64,000 nucleotides of DNA from Tolypothrix sp. NIES-4075 (GTDB taxonomy: Bacteria; Cyanobacteriota; Cyanobacteriia; Cyanobacteriales; Nostocaceae): NCBI RefSeq assembly GCF_002218085.1, contig NZ_BDUC01000006.1, positions 496,001-560,000 of the forward strand. The letters run 5' to 3'. A model generated the notes under the pieces. The model saw only the letters and a program-made list of their open reading frames with translations, did no database searches and was not told where the DNA came from. Numbering within the stretch: the stretch's first letter is position 1; every line of letters begins with the position of its first letter. This document shows positions 35,741 through 45,500 of the stretch, in pieces. A program made the position numbers and the translations under genes.

Positions 35741-36886
35741 TTACTTTACTCGAATCGGGGTAAGGGCTACGCCTTGGTAATAATGCCCCAAAATTTGTAG
35801 GTGGTTGACTCCTCGTCGAGCTAAATTATACGCTCCCCATTGACTCATACCTAAAGCATGACCGTAGCCGAGTCCTTGAAGGACAAAGCTACCATCTGTT
35901 TGTTTGCTGACGTTAAAGCGAGTACTTTTCAGCTTTAGGGCAGTACGCACTTCTTCGCCTTGTAATACTTTAGTACCTTTGTCACCGACAATTTTCAAAG
36001 TTTTAACGCTGCGGAAAGGGGAAAACGCTTCTGGAAGCATATCTTTGACATTGCCCACACCAGGAATCATGGCGCTGATTTGTGCGCTTGAGAAGGTTTT
36101 CACCCAATTGCATTCGCTAATATTTTGGTCGAAGTCTTGAACTGCACGCAGGTAAGGCAGGGTGTTTCCCCAAACATCTTCAACGTTTTCGGTGTGTCCG
36201 CCAGAACAAGCGTGAAAAACTGAAAGAATAATTTGATTTCTATAAGTTAGTACTTGCCCTGCTGTGGCATCTACTGCTTTATAAGTGCCACCGGATTCAC
36301 TAATTACGCCTTTGTAAATTTGCCAGCGGTCGGGGGTATCGCCGACATCGTAAATGGGATTGCTGCGTTGTTTTTCGCGTTCGTAGAGGGCATAGGTACG
36401 GGCGGCGATCGCCTGTGCTTGTAGCGCTTCTTGGGGCCAGTTCGCATCCATTTCGCCACCGATGACGCTGTAGAGATATTCTTCGATATCAACCCAGTTT
36501 ACAGCGGTTAAGCCTTTGTCTGTGGGGACAACTAAAGTTCTGCCTCGATACCAGCGATCGCCTATATAAACGAATCCCTTACCTGTTGGCTCAATCCAAA
36601 ATAAACCAGATCGCCATCTATCCAAAGCAACTCCCCCAGGAATCGCTTGGGCATAATAGGAACTCATAGACGGTAATTGTCCTAAAGTGCGACCAGAACC
36701 ATCTTTAACGATCGCAGTTGTGGAACTGCCGACTTTTACCTGATTAACGCCTCTTTCAATTGCTACGCGCAATATTACAGATGCTTGAGCCGGCGCAACC
36801 AAAACAATCCAAAAAAGAATGCCTATCCACCAATGGCGGACTTTAATCTGGGAAAATAAAGACCCTAATAACAGTTGTAACTTCAT
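35741..36886 (-). CDS. SpoIID/LytB domain protein
   Basis: Exported protein of the SpoIID family, which in Bacillus cleaves or activates cleavage of peptidoglycan; in cyanobacteria its relatives are associated with cell-wall remodelling. Seen: a signal-like hydrophobic segment (residues 20-36, WWIGILFWIVLVAPAQA), the YLYSVIGGEMDANWPQEALQAQAIAARTYA family core (in parts, about 137-166) and the C-terminal GLGYGHALGMSQWGA signature (near 347-361). 381 aa is normal. It faces the repeat block at its 3' end. Confidence 0.88.
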   Translation of the reverse strand: MKLQLLLGSLFSQIKVRHWWIGILFWIVLVAPAQASVILRVAIERGVNQVKVGSSTTAIVKDGSGRTLGQLPSMSSYYAQAIPGGVALDRWRSGLFWIEPTGKGFVYIGDRWYRGRTLVVPTDKGLTAVNWVDIEEYLYSVIGGEMDANWPQEALQAQAIAARTYALYEREKQRSNPIYDVGDTPDRWQIYKGVISESGGTYKAVDATAGQVLTYRNQIILSVFHACSGGHTENVEDVWGNTLPYLRAVQDFDQNISECNWVKTFSSAQISAMIPGVGNVKDMLPEAFSPFRSVKTLKIVGDKGTKVLQGEEVRTALKLKSTRFNVSKQTDGSFVLQGLGYGHALGMSQWGAYNLARRGVNHLQILGHYYQGVALTPIRVK

Positions 36887-37590
36887 GCTGATAATTTATT
36901 CACACTTCTATACGTTTACAGTTCTGCTTTACAGTAGTTTCCCGGAGATTGCATCGCCACCTCACTAAATATAGATGAACTACCTTAGACTATCAAGTTT
37001 CTTTGGGCGCGGTTTTTAGTGTGGATATTGCTCAGAAGATGAAGAAAGGGAATGGCGAATGGGGAATGGGTTTTTTTAATTTGGGTCAAAGGGTAAAGGG
37101 AAAATGTTGAAGTAGTTTTAAACATTCGTACTAATTTTAAATAACTCCGCCCCTTTCCCCTTTCCCCAATTCAAGCGCAGATGCTCCAATGAGTGGAAAC
37201 CCCTTGGCGCTAGCCTCTCCCAGAGGGAGAAGACCGCACTGCCTCCCCTTTCCCCCTCCTTCGATTCTCTGGCTTCTTGCAAAAGTGCCGCCAACATTGT
37301 CAGAAATTTAGTGGTTCCCAAATCAGCCTTATATTGAGGCAGAAGAAGCGATACTTGGTAGTATAATGCTCGAAGATTTCAGTAATAAACCGTGTGAGCG
37401 ACCTCATTACAGTCAGTTCAGCCCGTAAAACTCACGTTCCTTTAGGCACAGGTTTAGCAACCTAATTAGAGCATCTAAAAGATTAAAAAAATCCTACATA
37501 TTATCGTTCATAAGACATAGCAATTATATTTTTATTTAAAGATTAGTCAGTTATTAAGGCTGGCTGAAAAATTTACATAATTTTATAGCT
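36887..37590. other. Intergenic region with dispersed repeats
   Basis: Contains GGGAATGG-type short repeats near 37045-37070, and around 37196-37240 a palindromic interspersed repeat (CCTCTCCCAGAGGGAGAAG) of the kind common in Nostocales. A 67-codon minus frame across this repeat is not believed. The A+T-rich 150 bases before 37591 probably contain the promoter of the amylase gene. Confidence 0.5.
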
Positions 37591-38976
37591 ATGCGTTTCA
37601 TGAAATTTATCTTCAGCCATGCAGTTATTATTTGCACAATTTGCGCTTTTCCTGTTAAAACATTAGCAGCAGAAAGACCCACTGCTATCTTTCATGCATT
37701 TGATCAACAGTACAGTGATGTCGAACAGTTTGTCTGTGAACTAGGTAAGCAAGGATATTCTCACATACTTACTCCTCCAACCCAGAAGTCTAATCCCAGT
37801 CCAGAATGGTGGGCACGCTATCAACCCGTAGACTACAGCGTCATTGAAGGTAGAGGTTCCCAAGAAGATTTAAAAAAACTGATTAATAAAGCTCACAGTT
37901 GTAATGTCAAAGTCATTGCTGATGTTGTTTTCAATCACATGGCTAATTTGGATGGTAATGATGATTTTGAAGACTTAACTAAATTTCCAGGTCTTAGAGC
38001 AAGTGATTTTAATTCTGCCTCAGACCATCCGGGTAAAAAACCTTGTAGCATTAATTATAGTGATGGTAACAGAAATTCAGAAATTAATTGTTGGTTGGGC
38101 GGACTTCCTGACTTGATATTCACCAATAACGTTAAAAAAATCCAAAAAGCTCATTTAAAGAAATTACTAGATATGGGAATTGATGGATTTAGGTTTGATG
38201 CTGCTAAACATATGCCAGCAGATGTTGTGAAAGAGTACATCAGCTACGTTTCACGAGAAAGCCAAGGAAAAACGTGGAATTATCTTGAAGTGATTGCAGA
38301 TGGTGACACCAGTGCAGAAAACTATAACTGGATTGCTCCTGTTACAGATTTTGTTCTCTATAACTCTATGAAAAATGCCTTCACCTTTGGTGGAGATTTG
38401 CGATCGCTGCGAGTTACCACAGCTGTCAACGATCCGAGTAGCGTTACCTTTGGCAGAAACCACGATAATATCCGTGAGATTAACTCCAGTGCTATCAATC
38501 CCTACAGCGATCGCTCTGATTCTTTCCTAGCAACAGCCTACGTACTGGCAAGAGAAAGCGGCACTCCTCTAGTACTCAACTGGGATAACGCGGATGCTTC
38601 TTTTATCAAATATGGTGTCAAGTTCCGCCAAATTATGCGCCAACGGGGAAATGAGGGAAAAAACGTTAAAGAAAATGTTTTGGCAGCTGTTGATAGTCCT
38701 ACTGTGTTGCTGATGGAGCGAGGCAGTGAGGGATTTTTTGTTGTTAATAAAGGTGAGAATAAATTTAATGTGCCAACACTGGATTTAACCCTGACTAATT
38801 TGGAGGGATGTTATCGAGAACTCCGCAATAACTTTACTGTTGCTATTGAGCGTCGCAATAACGGTAAAAAATTTATAACTCGTTGGGGTACTTGGAATAG
38901 AGGCGGTATGGAAGTCAACAAAAGCGATGCACTCTACTTTATTCGAGAAGGTTTTAATCAATGTAAAGCAGGCTAA
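37591..38976 (+). CDS. Secreted alpha-amylase family (GH13) enzyme
   Basis: Exported starch/alpha-glucan hydrolase of the small GH13 type. Seen: signal peptide about residues 1-27 (hydrophobic core followed by TLAA before ERPTA), the conserved regions VIADVVFNHM (region I), GFRFDAAKH with nucleophile Asp203 (region II), LEVIADGD with acid/base Glu233 (region III) and GRNHDN with Asp292 (region IV). All three catalytic residues are present. It contains GCGATCGC sites, so it looks resident. An alternative start is the ATG three codons further. Confidence 0.9.
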   Translation: MRFMKFIFSHAVIICTICAFPVKTLAAERPTAIFHAFDQQYSDVEQFVCELGKQGYSHILTPPTQKSNPSPEWWARYQPVDYSVIEGRGSQEDLKKLINKAHSCNVKVIADVVFNHMANLDGNDDFEDLTKFPGLRASDFNSASDHPGKKPCSINYSDGNRNSEINCWLGGLPDLIFTNNVKKIQKAHLKKLLDMGIDGFRFDAAKHMPADVVKEYISYVSRESQGKTWNYLEVIADGDTSAENYNWIAPVTDFVLYNSMKNAFTFGGDLRSLRVTTAVNDPSSVTFGRNHDNIREINSSAINPYSDRSDSFLATAYVLARESGTPLVLNWDNADASFIKYGVKFRQIMRQRGNEGKNVKENVLAAVDSPTVLLMERGSEGFFVVNKGENKFNVPTLDLTLTNLEGCYRELRNNFTVAIERRNNGKKFITRWGTWNRGGMEVNKSDALYFIREGFNQCKAG

Positions 38977-39124
38977 AAGGCTTGAAAAAAAATTATGCGC
39001 GAATTCGATGTGGGAGAGGGAGGTTGGGGGGCAGAGGTTCATCGAACTCACGTAACGAAAGCAACCGAGGTAATTGGGAGAAGTCCTTTGGTCAATTAGA
39101 TACCGATACCAAAATCAAAAAACT

Positions 39125-39295
39125 TTAGCTAACGCTCAAACCAACCAAAACTAGGGTGGTGACTATTATTGCGGCAAAAACACCCTGTACAACATATTTG
39201 CGTTGTTCCCAAATTGCTGGGTACTCAGCGTAATACATCTGAGGTTCGGTTGCATAGTTGTTTAAAACGCCGTCTTCGTTAACTGTTGTATACAT
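39125..39295 (-). CDS. Psb34/ssl1498-family light-harvesting-like small protein
   Basis: 56-residue protein found by reading the minus strand: MYTTVNEDGVLNNYATEP at the N-terminus, then PAIWEQRKY and one membrane span (about 35-55). The pattern (N-terminal LNNYA-EP segment, single C-terminal helix, about 56 aa) matches the ssl1498 family, whose Thermosynechococcus member Psb34 binds a photosystem II assembly intermediate. It has its own start at 39295 and a TAA stop at 39125. Recognised from memory of the family, not from a search. Confidence 0.75.
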   Translation of the reverse strand: MYTTVNEDGVLNNYATEPQMYYAEYPAIWEQRKYVVQGVFAAIIVTTLVLVGLSVS

Positions 39296-39694
39296 GGTTT
39301 TTTCTCAAATTTGTTACTTTATGTAAATAAATATAACAATTGCGTTACAAAGAGTCAATACAGCTTGACAAATAATAGTGGATACGTTTAATAATACTTA
39401 CTTATGTTGGATGGCACAAAATAACCCCCAATCAGGCTGGGGGCGTTTGGTGATTGCAGTAATACAGCAATTATTGCCGATGTATTTGTTCGAGCATTGC
39501 TAAACCTCGTTCTATTTTGGGCTGTATCGCACCTTTTTGCCAAGAACTCGTGCGTTAGCGAAGCTCGCCGTTGGCGAAGCCTCTCGAAGAGAAGGCATCG
39601 CTTTCTTGTATGAAGTAAATTATATCAAGTTGGGGGAATATGGAAATATGGGAATATTGCTGATATTCCCCCTATGCCATGCTAGAATGATGGG
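39296..39694. other. Intergenic region with hairpins and a dispersed palindromic repeat
   Basis: Holds a CCCCCA/TGGGGG hairpin (39425-39443) that, read on the minus strand, is followed by TTATTTT like a terminator. A palindromic interspersed repeat (TTAGCGAAGCTCGCCGTTGG and neighbours, about 39552-39600), common in Nostocales, follows. Next comes an A+T-rich inverted repeat just before the RHH gene. The promoter of the Psb34-like gene should lie in the first 100 bases. Confidence 0.55.
39632..39672 (+). promoter_or_regulatory. Palindrome upstream of RHH gene (probable operator)
   Basis: GGGGGAATAT (39632-39641) is repeated in inverse as ATATTCCCCC (39663-39672), with a further direct GGGAATAT at 39650-39657. 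It ends 22 bases before the ATG of the small ribbon-helix-helix protein. RHH proteins usually repress their own promoters through such repeats; the link is inferred. Confidence 0.55.
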
Positions 39695-39865
39695 ATGGCA
39701 AAACCCGAAGACACTGTAAAGCTGGTTATTAGCAAAGAATTAAAAATCCGTTTCAAGTCGCTGTGCGTGCAAGGAGAAACGGATATGAGCAGTGTTGCTA
39801 GAGATTTAATCGCGCAGTGGTGCGAAGAGCAAGAGAAAAAGCTTGACCAACAGAAAAAAAAGTAG
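39695..39865 (+). CDS. Small ribbon-helix-helix (CopG/Arc-like) DNA-binding protein
   Basis: 56-residue protein: MAKPEDTVKLVISKELKIRF begins with the expected beta strand, then FKSLCVQGETDMSSVARDLI gives the two helices of an RHH fold (helix A about 16-25, helix B about 31-43), with a charged Lys/Gln/Glu tail. Such proteins serve as antitoxins, plasmid copy/partition regulators or autorepressors. No toxin gene overlaps it: the following 190 bases hold no recognisable partner. It starts only 6 bases after a TAGAAT sequence that looks like a -10 box, so it may have a very short leader. Confidence 0.65.
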   Translation: MAKPEDTVKLVISKELKIRFKSLCVQGETDMSSVARDLIAQWCEEQEKKLDQQKKK

Positions 39866-40053
39866 AACAATATTTATGCGCTTCAGCACCATGACTAAAA
39901 CCACAGTTCACCTTGTCACCAGCATCTAGGATTGCACTAAGCGTGGTGTTTTGCACTGATGCCCACAGAGGAAATGCAGTTTAGTAAACCTTGGGTCTGC
40001 GATCGCATCTACCGATTTCAAATTACTTGACAACCAGTCAAACGAAACTCTTT

Positions 40054-41376
40054 CTATTTTTGAAGTGGGCGTTCAGTGAATACTCTTCCCTTAAAGGGGT
40101 CATTTGTATTATCAGGCCAAAAATAATCAAGAGTAATTGTGCTACCTTTTGGAGCTAATGAGTCAAACGGTGGAGTTTGTCGTGCAATATGTGCTATGCG
40201 ATCCCCGGCGGGAGGATCGAGCCGAAATCCCATAGTCAGCGTGAAACCAGGAGGGGCTTCGATACTTCCCAATAGTCCTAAGTTCATCATATTAGGAACT
40301 CGAATCAGCTTTGTTACTTTAGGAATTGGGAGCTTGAATTTAGCGACATCAAACTTTGTAAAATTGCATTGGTTAGCATCTCGTGTACAGAGCGATGCCT
40401 GATGTTGCATTGTGTTGATCGCATTTACAACGTTGTTAAAATCTTGAATCAGCTTATTCCGATCAACTGAGGTGCCATCAGTATTTTGAAAATCATCACT
40501 ATGCTTAAGGATATACTTTAGGTCATCTCTTAGAGCCAGAAATTCAAACCGTTTCTTTGCTAGATCTTCTAGCACATCTTGCCGATTTTTGATATCGATA
40601 TAGGCAAACTGATCATTTGGATTTTTTAGACCATCGTAATCTTGCAGTAAGACAGCGTATGGGAAAGCCTTATCTGCGGAGACCGCGACTGGAAATTGTT
40701 TTGCTGTCTTCATAATGTCTTCAATATTTATATCCGCAGTACTAATAGTACCTTGGCGGAAGACATGAACCTTAACTTCCAGATGGGACTTGGATTGGGA
40801 TGTAGCGGTATTAATCGAGGTATTTAATTGAGCTGATGCGAGCAAGCCATTGAAGGCTGCATGTACTTTGACTGCCACGCTTTCTTTCTCAGTCTCATCC
40901 GAACTCGTGATCTGATAGATTGCAAAATACTCCCCGCCTTTGAGAATGCCTGCGATAAAGGTATCGCCAAAACGTTGGCGAAAGCGGTCAGGGTTATTAT
41001 TAACGAGTAGCTCGTTTGCATCAGGTGAAAAAGTTGGGGAATCAATGGTTTCGGTAGCATCCTTAACGCTCACCCGAATAAGGACGTAAGTAGAAAAACT
41101 CGAAAAATCGCACGAATTGGCGTAGTCCACTTTGGCGCTTCCTGAGAAGCCCATATAAGAACCTCCAGCATCGACTGAAATACCAAGAGATTTGTGTAAG
41201 GTTTCAACATCTTGAATAGTAGTGCAATCGACTGTGACCTGCTGACCACCAGCAGCTTGCACTGATGAAATTGACGTTCCTTGAACAGAAGGTGTGGGTA
41301 GAACATCACCCGACAAACGGTTGTAACCAAGACCGATTTTCATCCCATCTATAAAAGGAACTATTCGACTTGCCAT
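40054..41376 (-). CDS. Putative MACPF-like protein
   Basis: Soluble protein of 440 residues, started at MASRIVPFIDG (ATG 41376, with AAGGTG seven bases upstream) rather than the longer frame to 41424. I do not recognise it firmly. Features seen: a conserved-looking N-terminal LGYNRLSGDVLPTP, a Gly/Ser-rich SLGISVDAGGSYMGFSGSAK stretch (about 69-88), and RFRQRFGDTFIAGILKGGEYFA in the middle. The last resembles the core GD-x-x-(I/V)-x-G-x-x-x-GG motif of membrane-attack-complex/perforin-type and related fungal and bacterial pore formers. A helical C-terminal part and a GFTLTMGFRLDPP segment follow. There is no signal peptide. A pore-forming or defensive role is only a hypothesis. Confidence 0.45.
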   Translation of the reverse strand: MASRIVPFIDGMKIGLGYNRLSGDVLPTPSVQGTSISSVQAAGGQQVTVDCTTIQDVETLHKSLGISVDAGGSYMGFSGSAKVDYANSCDFSSFSTYVLIRVSVKDATETIDSPTFSPDANELLVNNNPDRFRQRFGDTFIAGILKGGEYFAIYQITSSDETEKESVAVKVHAAFNGLLASAQLNTSINTATSQSKSHLEVKVHVFRQGTISTADINIEDIMKTAKQFPVAVSADKAFPYAVLLQDYDGLKNPNDQFAYIDIKNRQDVLEDLAKKRFEFLALRDDLKYILKHSDDFQNTDGTSVDRNKLIQDFNNVVNAINTMQHQASLCTRDANQCNFTKFDVAKFKLPIPKVTKLIRVPNMMNLGLLGSIEAPPGFTLTMGFRLDPPAGDRIAHIARQTPPFDSLAPKGSTITLDYFWPDNTNDPFKGRVFTERPLQK

Positions 41377-41906
41377 AATTTTCACCTTATTGAGTTGTTT
41401 GATGATTTTCACTTGAGAAACCAATCGAGAATAACTAGGGAAGAAAAATTACAATTTGGCGTAAATATAATTGGCGCTTCATGTCAGCTTCTCTAGCCTT
41501 AGCCCGTGTTATGGTGTGCATAAAGCCTGACTTTATTTGCCCAACATAATTTGAGCATGAATAAGGTTTCCTTCTATATTTTTAATAGATGTAAGGAAAA
41601 TCAAACTTATGCAGTTTTGGAATAAAAGTGGAAAAAATTGCCAGTATTCTGGTCAGTTCAACCAAGAAAACTGAGTTAAGTGCGATTGGGACACGGGGTT
41701 GACATTGCTTTGAGGTCAAAATAACTGGCGAACTTTTTCAAACCCCCCGTAAGGGTTAATTCTAGTAAGTACTGGGCTGCGATCGCACTCGTCATTTTAT
41801 TGACGTGATGCGTAAAGAAAGCGTCTTTTAAGCAAGGGATATAAGCGAATAGCTGAATTCATTCAGCCATAAAAAAGAAGCGTTGTTTTTAAGCTAGACT
41901 GAAATA
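41377..41906. other. Intergenic region before tnpB remnant
   Basis: About 530 bases with no supportable gene. The A+T-rich part next to 41376 should carry the promoter of the minus-strand gene. A GCGATCGC site lies near 41780. No clear insertion-sequence end could be defined before the TnpB fragment. Confidence 0.4.
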
Positions 41907-42521
41907 ATGCTAAACCTGACTTATACCTACGCTCTAAAGCTAACGCAGCAACAATCCCAAACCTATGAGGCATGGCTAGAAACCTCTCGTAGAGTCTGGA
42001 ATTTTGCATTAGCTCAAAGAAAGGATTGGTATAACTCCAGGTCGTGCAGAATAGATGCTCGCAGCTTAAAGGGTGAGTACATCATCCCCGCAGACGCACC
42101 CCGACCAACATTCGCATCCGAATGCAAAGCTTTGACTCAAGCCCGGAAAACTAATTCAGACCTGAATGCTGCACATTCACAGATGTTGCAACAGGTGTTG
42201 AGGAGACTAGAGAAAGCTTTTGTTGGGATGTGGGAATCAGGACGTGGTTTTCCTCGGTTCAAGAAACAAGGAAGAATGCGTTCGCTGTTGTTTCCCCAAC
42301 TAGGGGTTGATCCAATTAAAGGCAACCAAGTTAAGCTTGCGGGTGTTGGCTGGGTTCGGATACGCCTGTCTCGCCCACTTCCTGATGGGTTTGTTGCTAA
42401 ACAAGCTCAAGTGGTGAAGAGGGCATCAGGGTGGTATGTCATGCTCACACTGCAAGCTGATGTTGATGTTCCAGATGTCACGCCGCACGCTCAACCAGTC
42501 GGTATTGACTGTATAGTTTGA
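41907..42521 (+). pseudogene. Truncated TnpB (IS200/IS605-type) N-terminal half
   Basis: Encodes 204 residues, about half of a normal TnpB (roughly 400 aa). Seen: the N-terminal helix-turn-helix/WED-type start LNLTYTYALKLTQQQSQTYEAWL, GRGFPRFKKQGR (about 112-123), and the beta-rich segment ending HAQPVGIDCIV. GID is where the RuvC-I catalytic Asp lies (GIDxG), and the frame stops three codons later. The rest of RuvC, the zinc finger and the right end that would encode the guide RNA are gone, replaced by the start of the giant kinase gene. So it cannot be an active nuclease. Confidence 0.88.
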
Positions 42522-42524
42522 GGT

Positions 42525-45500
42525 ATGCCAGCTCATACTCTCCAAAAAAGCTCTATGATTGCTCTACCTGGTATTGCCATCCAAAACAAGATATATGAAA
42601 GTTCTAATTCTCTAGTTTATCGGGGCATCAGAGACGATGGAGTAGCGATCGTGGTAAAAATGCTAAAGCTTGATTATCCCTCTCCTCAAGAAATAACCCG
42701 CTACAGACAAGAATATAAAATTACCCGTTCCTTAAATCTGGAAAGAGTTGTCAAGGCATACAGCCAGCAGGACTATCAGCGCACTCTGGTGATTCTCTTA
42801 GAAGATTTTGGGGGAGAGTCCCTAGAGCAATGGATGCACAAGCGCCCAGATATCTTCTGCCCCATGCCTCTATCCACTTTTCTTGGTCTTGCGATCGCCC
42901 TCACCGACATTCTGGGCAGAATCCATGCAGCCAATGTCATTCATAAGGACATCAACCCAGGCAACATTGTCCTTAATCTACATACTGGTGTTGTAAAAAT
43001 CATTGACTTTGGGATTGCCACCCGCTTTAACCGCACGAATCCGACTTTCAAAAGCCACTATGCTTTAGAAGGAACTCTCCCCTACCTGTCTCCAGAACAA
43101 ACCGGGAGAATGAATCGTTTGCTCGATTACCGCACTGATTTCTATTCGCTTGGTGTCACCTTTTACGAACTGCTAACCGGACAACTGCCGTTTCCTACAA
43201 CAGACATCCTGGAACTAGTCCATTGTCATATTGCTAAACAGCCACCTCCACCTCATGAATTGAATGCAACAATTCCCAAAGCAGTTTCAAATATAATTAT
43301 GAAACTGATGGCAAAAAATGCCGAGGATCGCTATCAAAGTGCTTGGGGAATCAAAGCAGATTTAGAAATTTGTGCCGAACAATTAACAAAAATTGGTAAA
43401 ATTGATAATATTCAACTGGGTCTGCAAGACATTCGAGATCAATTTCAAATTCCTCAAAAACTCTATGGAAGAGACAAAGAAGTTGCAATGTTAGTAGCGA
43501 CTTTTGAGCGCGTTGCTGCTTCACCAAACCATGCAGAAAATATTTCAGAACAAGAACAAAATAGCAACTCAACATTCCCAGTCGAAATGGTATTGGTATC
43601 TGGCTATGCTGGAATTGGGAAATCAGCGTTAGTGCAAGAAATTTATAAACCAATCACCCAAAAGCGGGGCTATTTTATCTCTGGGAAGTTCGATCAATTT
43701 CAGCGTAATATTCCCTACAGTGCGATCGCAGATGCTCTGCAAAAATTAGTACAGCAACTACTCGGTGAGTCAGATGAGCAAGTGCAGCAATGGCGATCGC
43801 GTCTGCTTGCAGCTTTAAAAAACAACGCACAAATCATTATTGATGTCATCCCAGAAGTTGAGTTAATTATTGGCAAGCAGCCACCTGCACCGGAGGTTGG
43901 CGCAACTGAAGCTCAAAATCGCTTCAATCGGATTTTTCAATCGTTTGTACGGGTGTTTTGTTCTCAGGAACATCCCCTAGTAATTTTTCTAGATGATTTG
44001 CAGTGGATAGATTCAGCAACACTAAAGTTAATCGAGTTGATGCTGCTAGATAAGCAAATTCAATCTCTATTTTTAATTGGAGCATATCGAGATAATGAAG
44101 TAAATTCAACGCATCCACTCGCATTAATGCTAGAAAGACTGCGAAAACAAGGAGTAGTTTTTCAAGAAATTATCCTGACACCCTTAACGCTGGAACCGTT
44201 GAGTCAGTTAATTGCCGAGACGCTACATCAAAATACTAATACTGTTCATTCTTTGGCTGAGTTAGTGCTGCGTAAAACTGAGGGTAATCCTTTCTTTGTC
44301 AATGAATTTTTGAGAATGCTGTATAGCGAAAATTTGTTGATCTTTGACCCCCCTCAATCCACCTCCCCCCTTACCAAGAGGGGACAGAGGGGGCTAGGGG
44401 GGTGGCAATGGAACATTGCTCGAATCCAAGCCCAAAATATTACCGATAATGTTGTGGAATTAATGCTGGTCAAGTTGAATAAACTACCAGAATCCACACA
44501 GAAAATTTTGCGTTTAGCGGCTTGTATTGGGGCTGAATTTAAGTTAGATGTTTTATCAATTGTTTGCGATCAATCACCTGAATTAGTTTTTTTAGATTTA
44601 CTCGCAGCCATACAAAATGGATTAATTCAACCCCTATCTGAATTAGATGAAAACTTGTTAATTAAAGAGCATAAGTTTCTGCACGATCGCGTACAGCAAG
44701 CAGCTTATGCTTTAATTGATGACGCGCATAAACAAGTTGTTCATTTACAAATTGGGCGTAATCTCCTTGAAAAAACCTTGCCAGAGCAACTATCAGAACG
44801 AATATTTGAAATTGTCGATCATCTTAATCATGGAATTGAACTTGTTAACGAGCAATCCGAACGCAATCAAATTGCGCGATTAAATTTAATCGCAGGTCAA
44901 AAAGCAAAAGCAGCGATCGCCTATAATGTCGCCAAAAAATATTTGGCTACAGGCAGAGCATGGCTAGCAGCTACCAGTTGGCAAACTAATTATGACCTGA
45001 TATTAGAGCTATATATAGAAACTACAGAAGTAGCATATTTGTGTGGCGATTTTGAGCAGGTAGAATATTGGGTGGCGATCGTTCTCCAAGAAGCGAAAAC
45101 GGTTCTCGATACTGTAAAAGTTTACGAAGTCAAAATTCAAACATACATCGCACAGCACCAATCATTGAAAGCGATCGATACGGCATTGCAAATATTGCCG
45201 CAACTGGGGATCGATTTTCCCGAACAGCCAAGTAAGTCAGATATTCAACTTGAGCTAGACACAATTACATCACTTCTTGGCAATAAGTCGATTGAGAACT
45301 TAAGCCATTTACCAGCAATGACTCAGCCAGATAAGTTAGCAGCGATGCGAATTCTATCCAGCATCTCGATCGCTACCTATATTGCGGCTCCCGATCTGAT
45401 GCCCCTCCTTGCATCTAAACAGGTAAAGTTGTCAATTGAGTATGGTAATGCGTTTACCTCTCCTTTTGCTTATGCTTTGTGTGGATTAATTCTTTGTGGA

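Noticed and set aside
37118..37321. 67-codon minus frame before the amylase gene
   Set aside because: It runs through a dispersed palindromic repeat.
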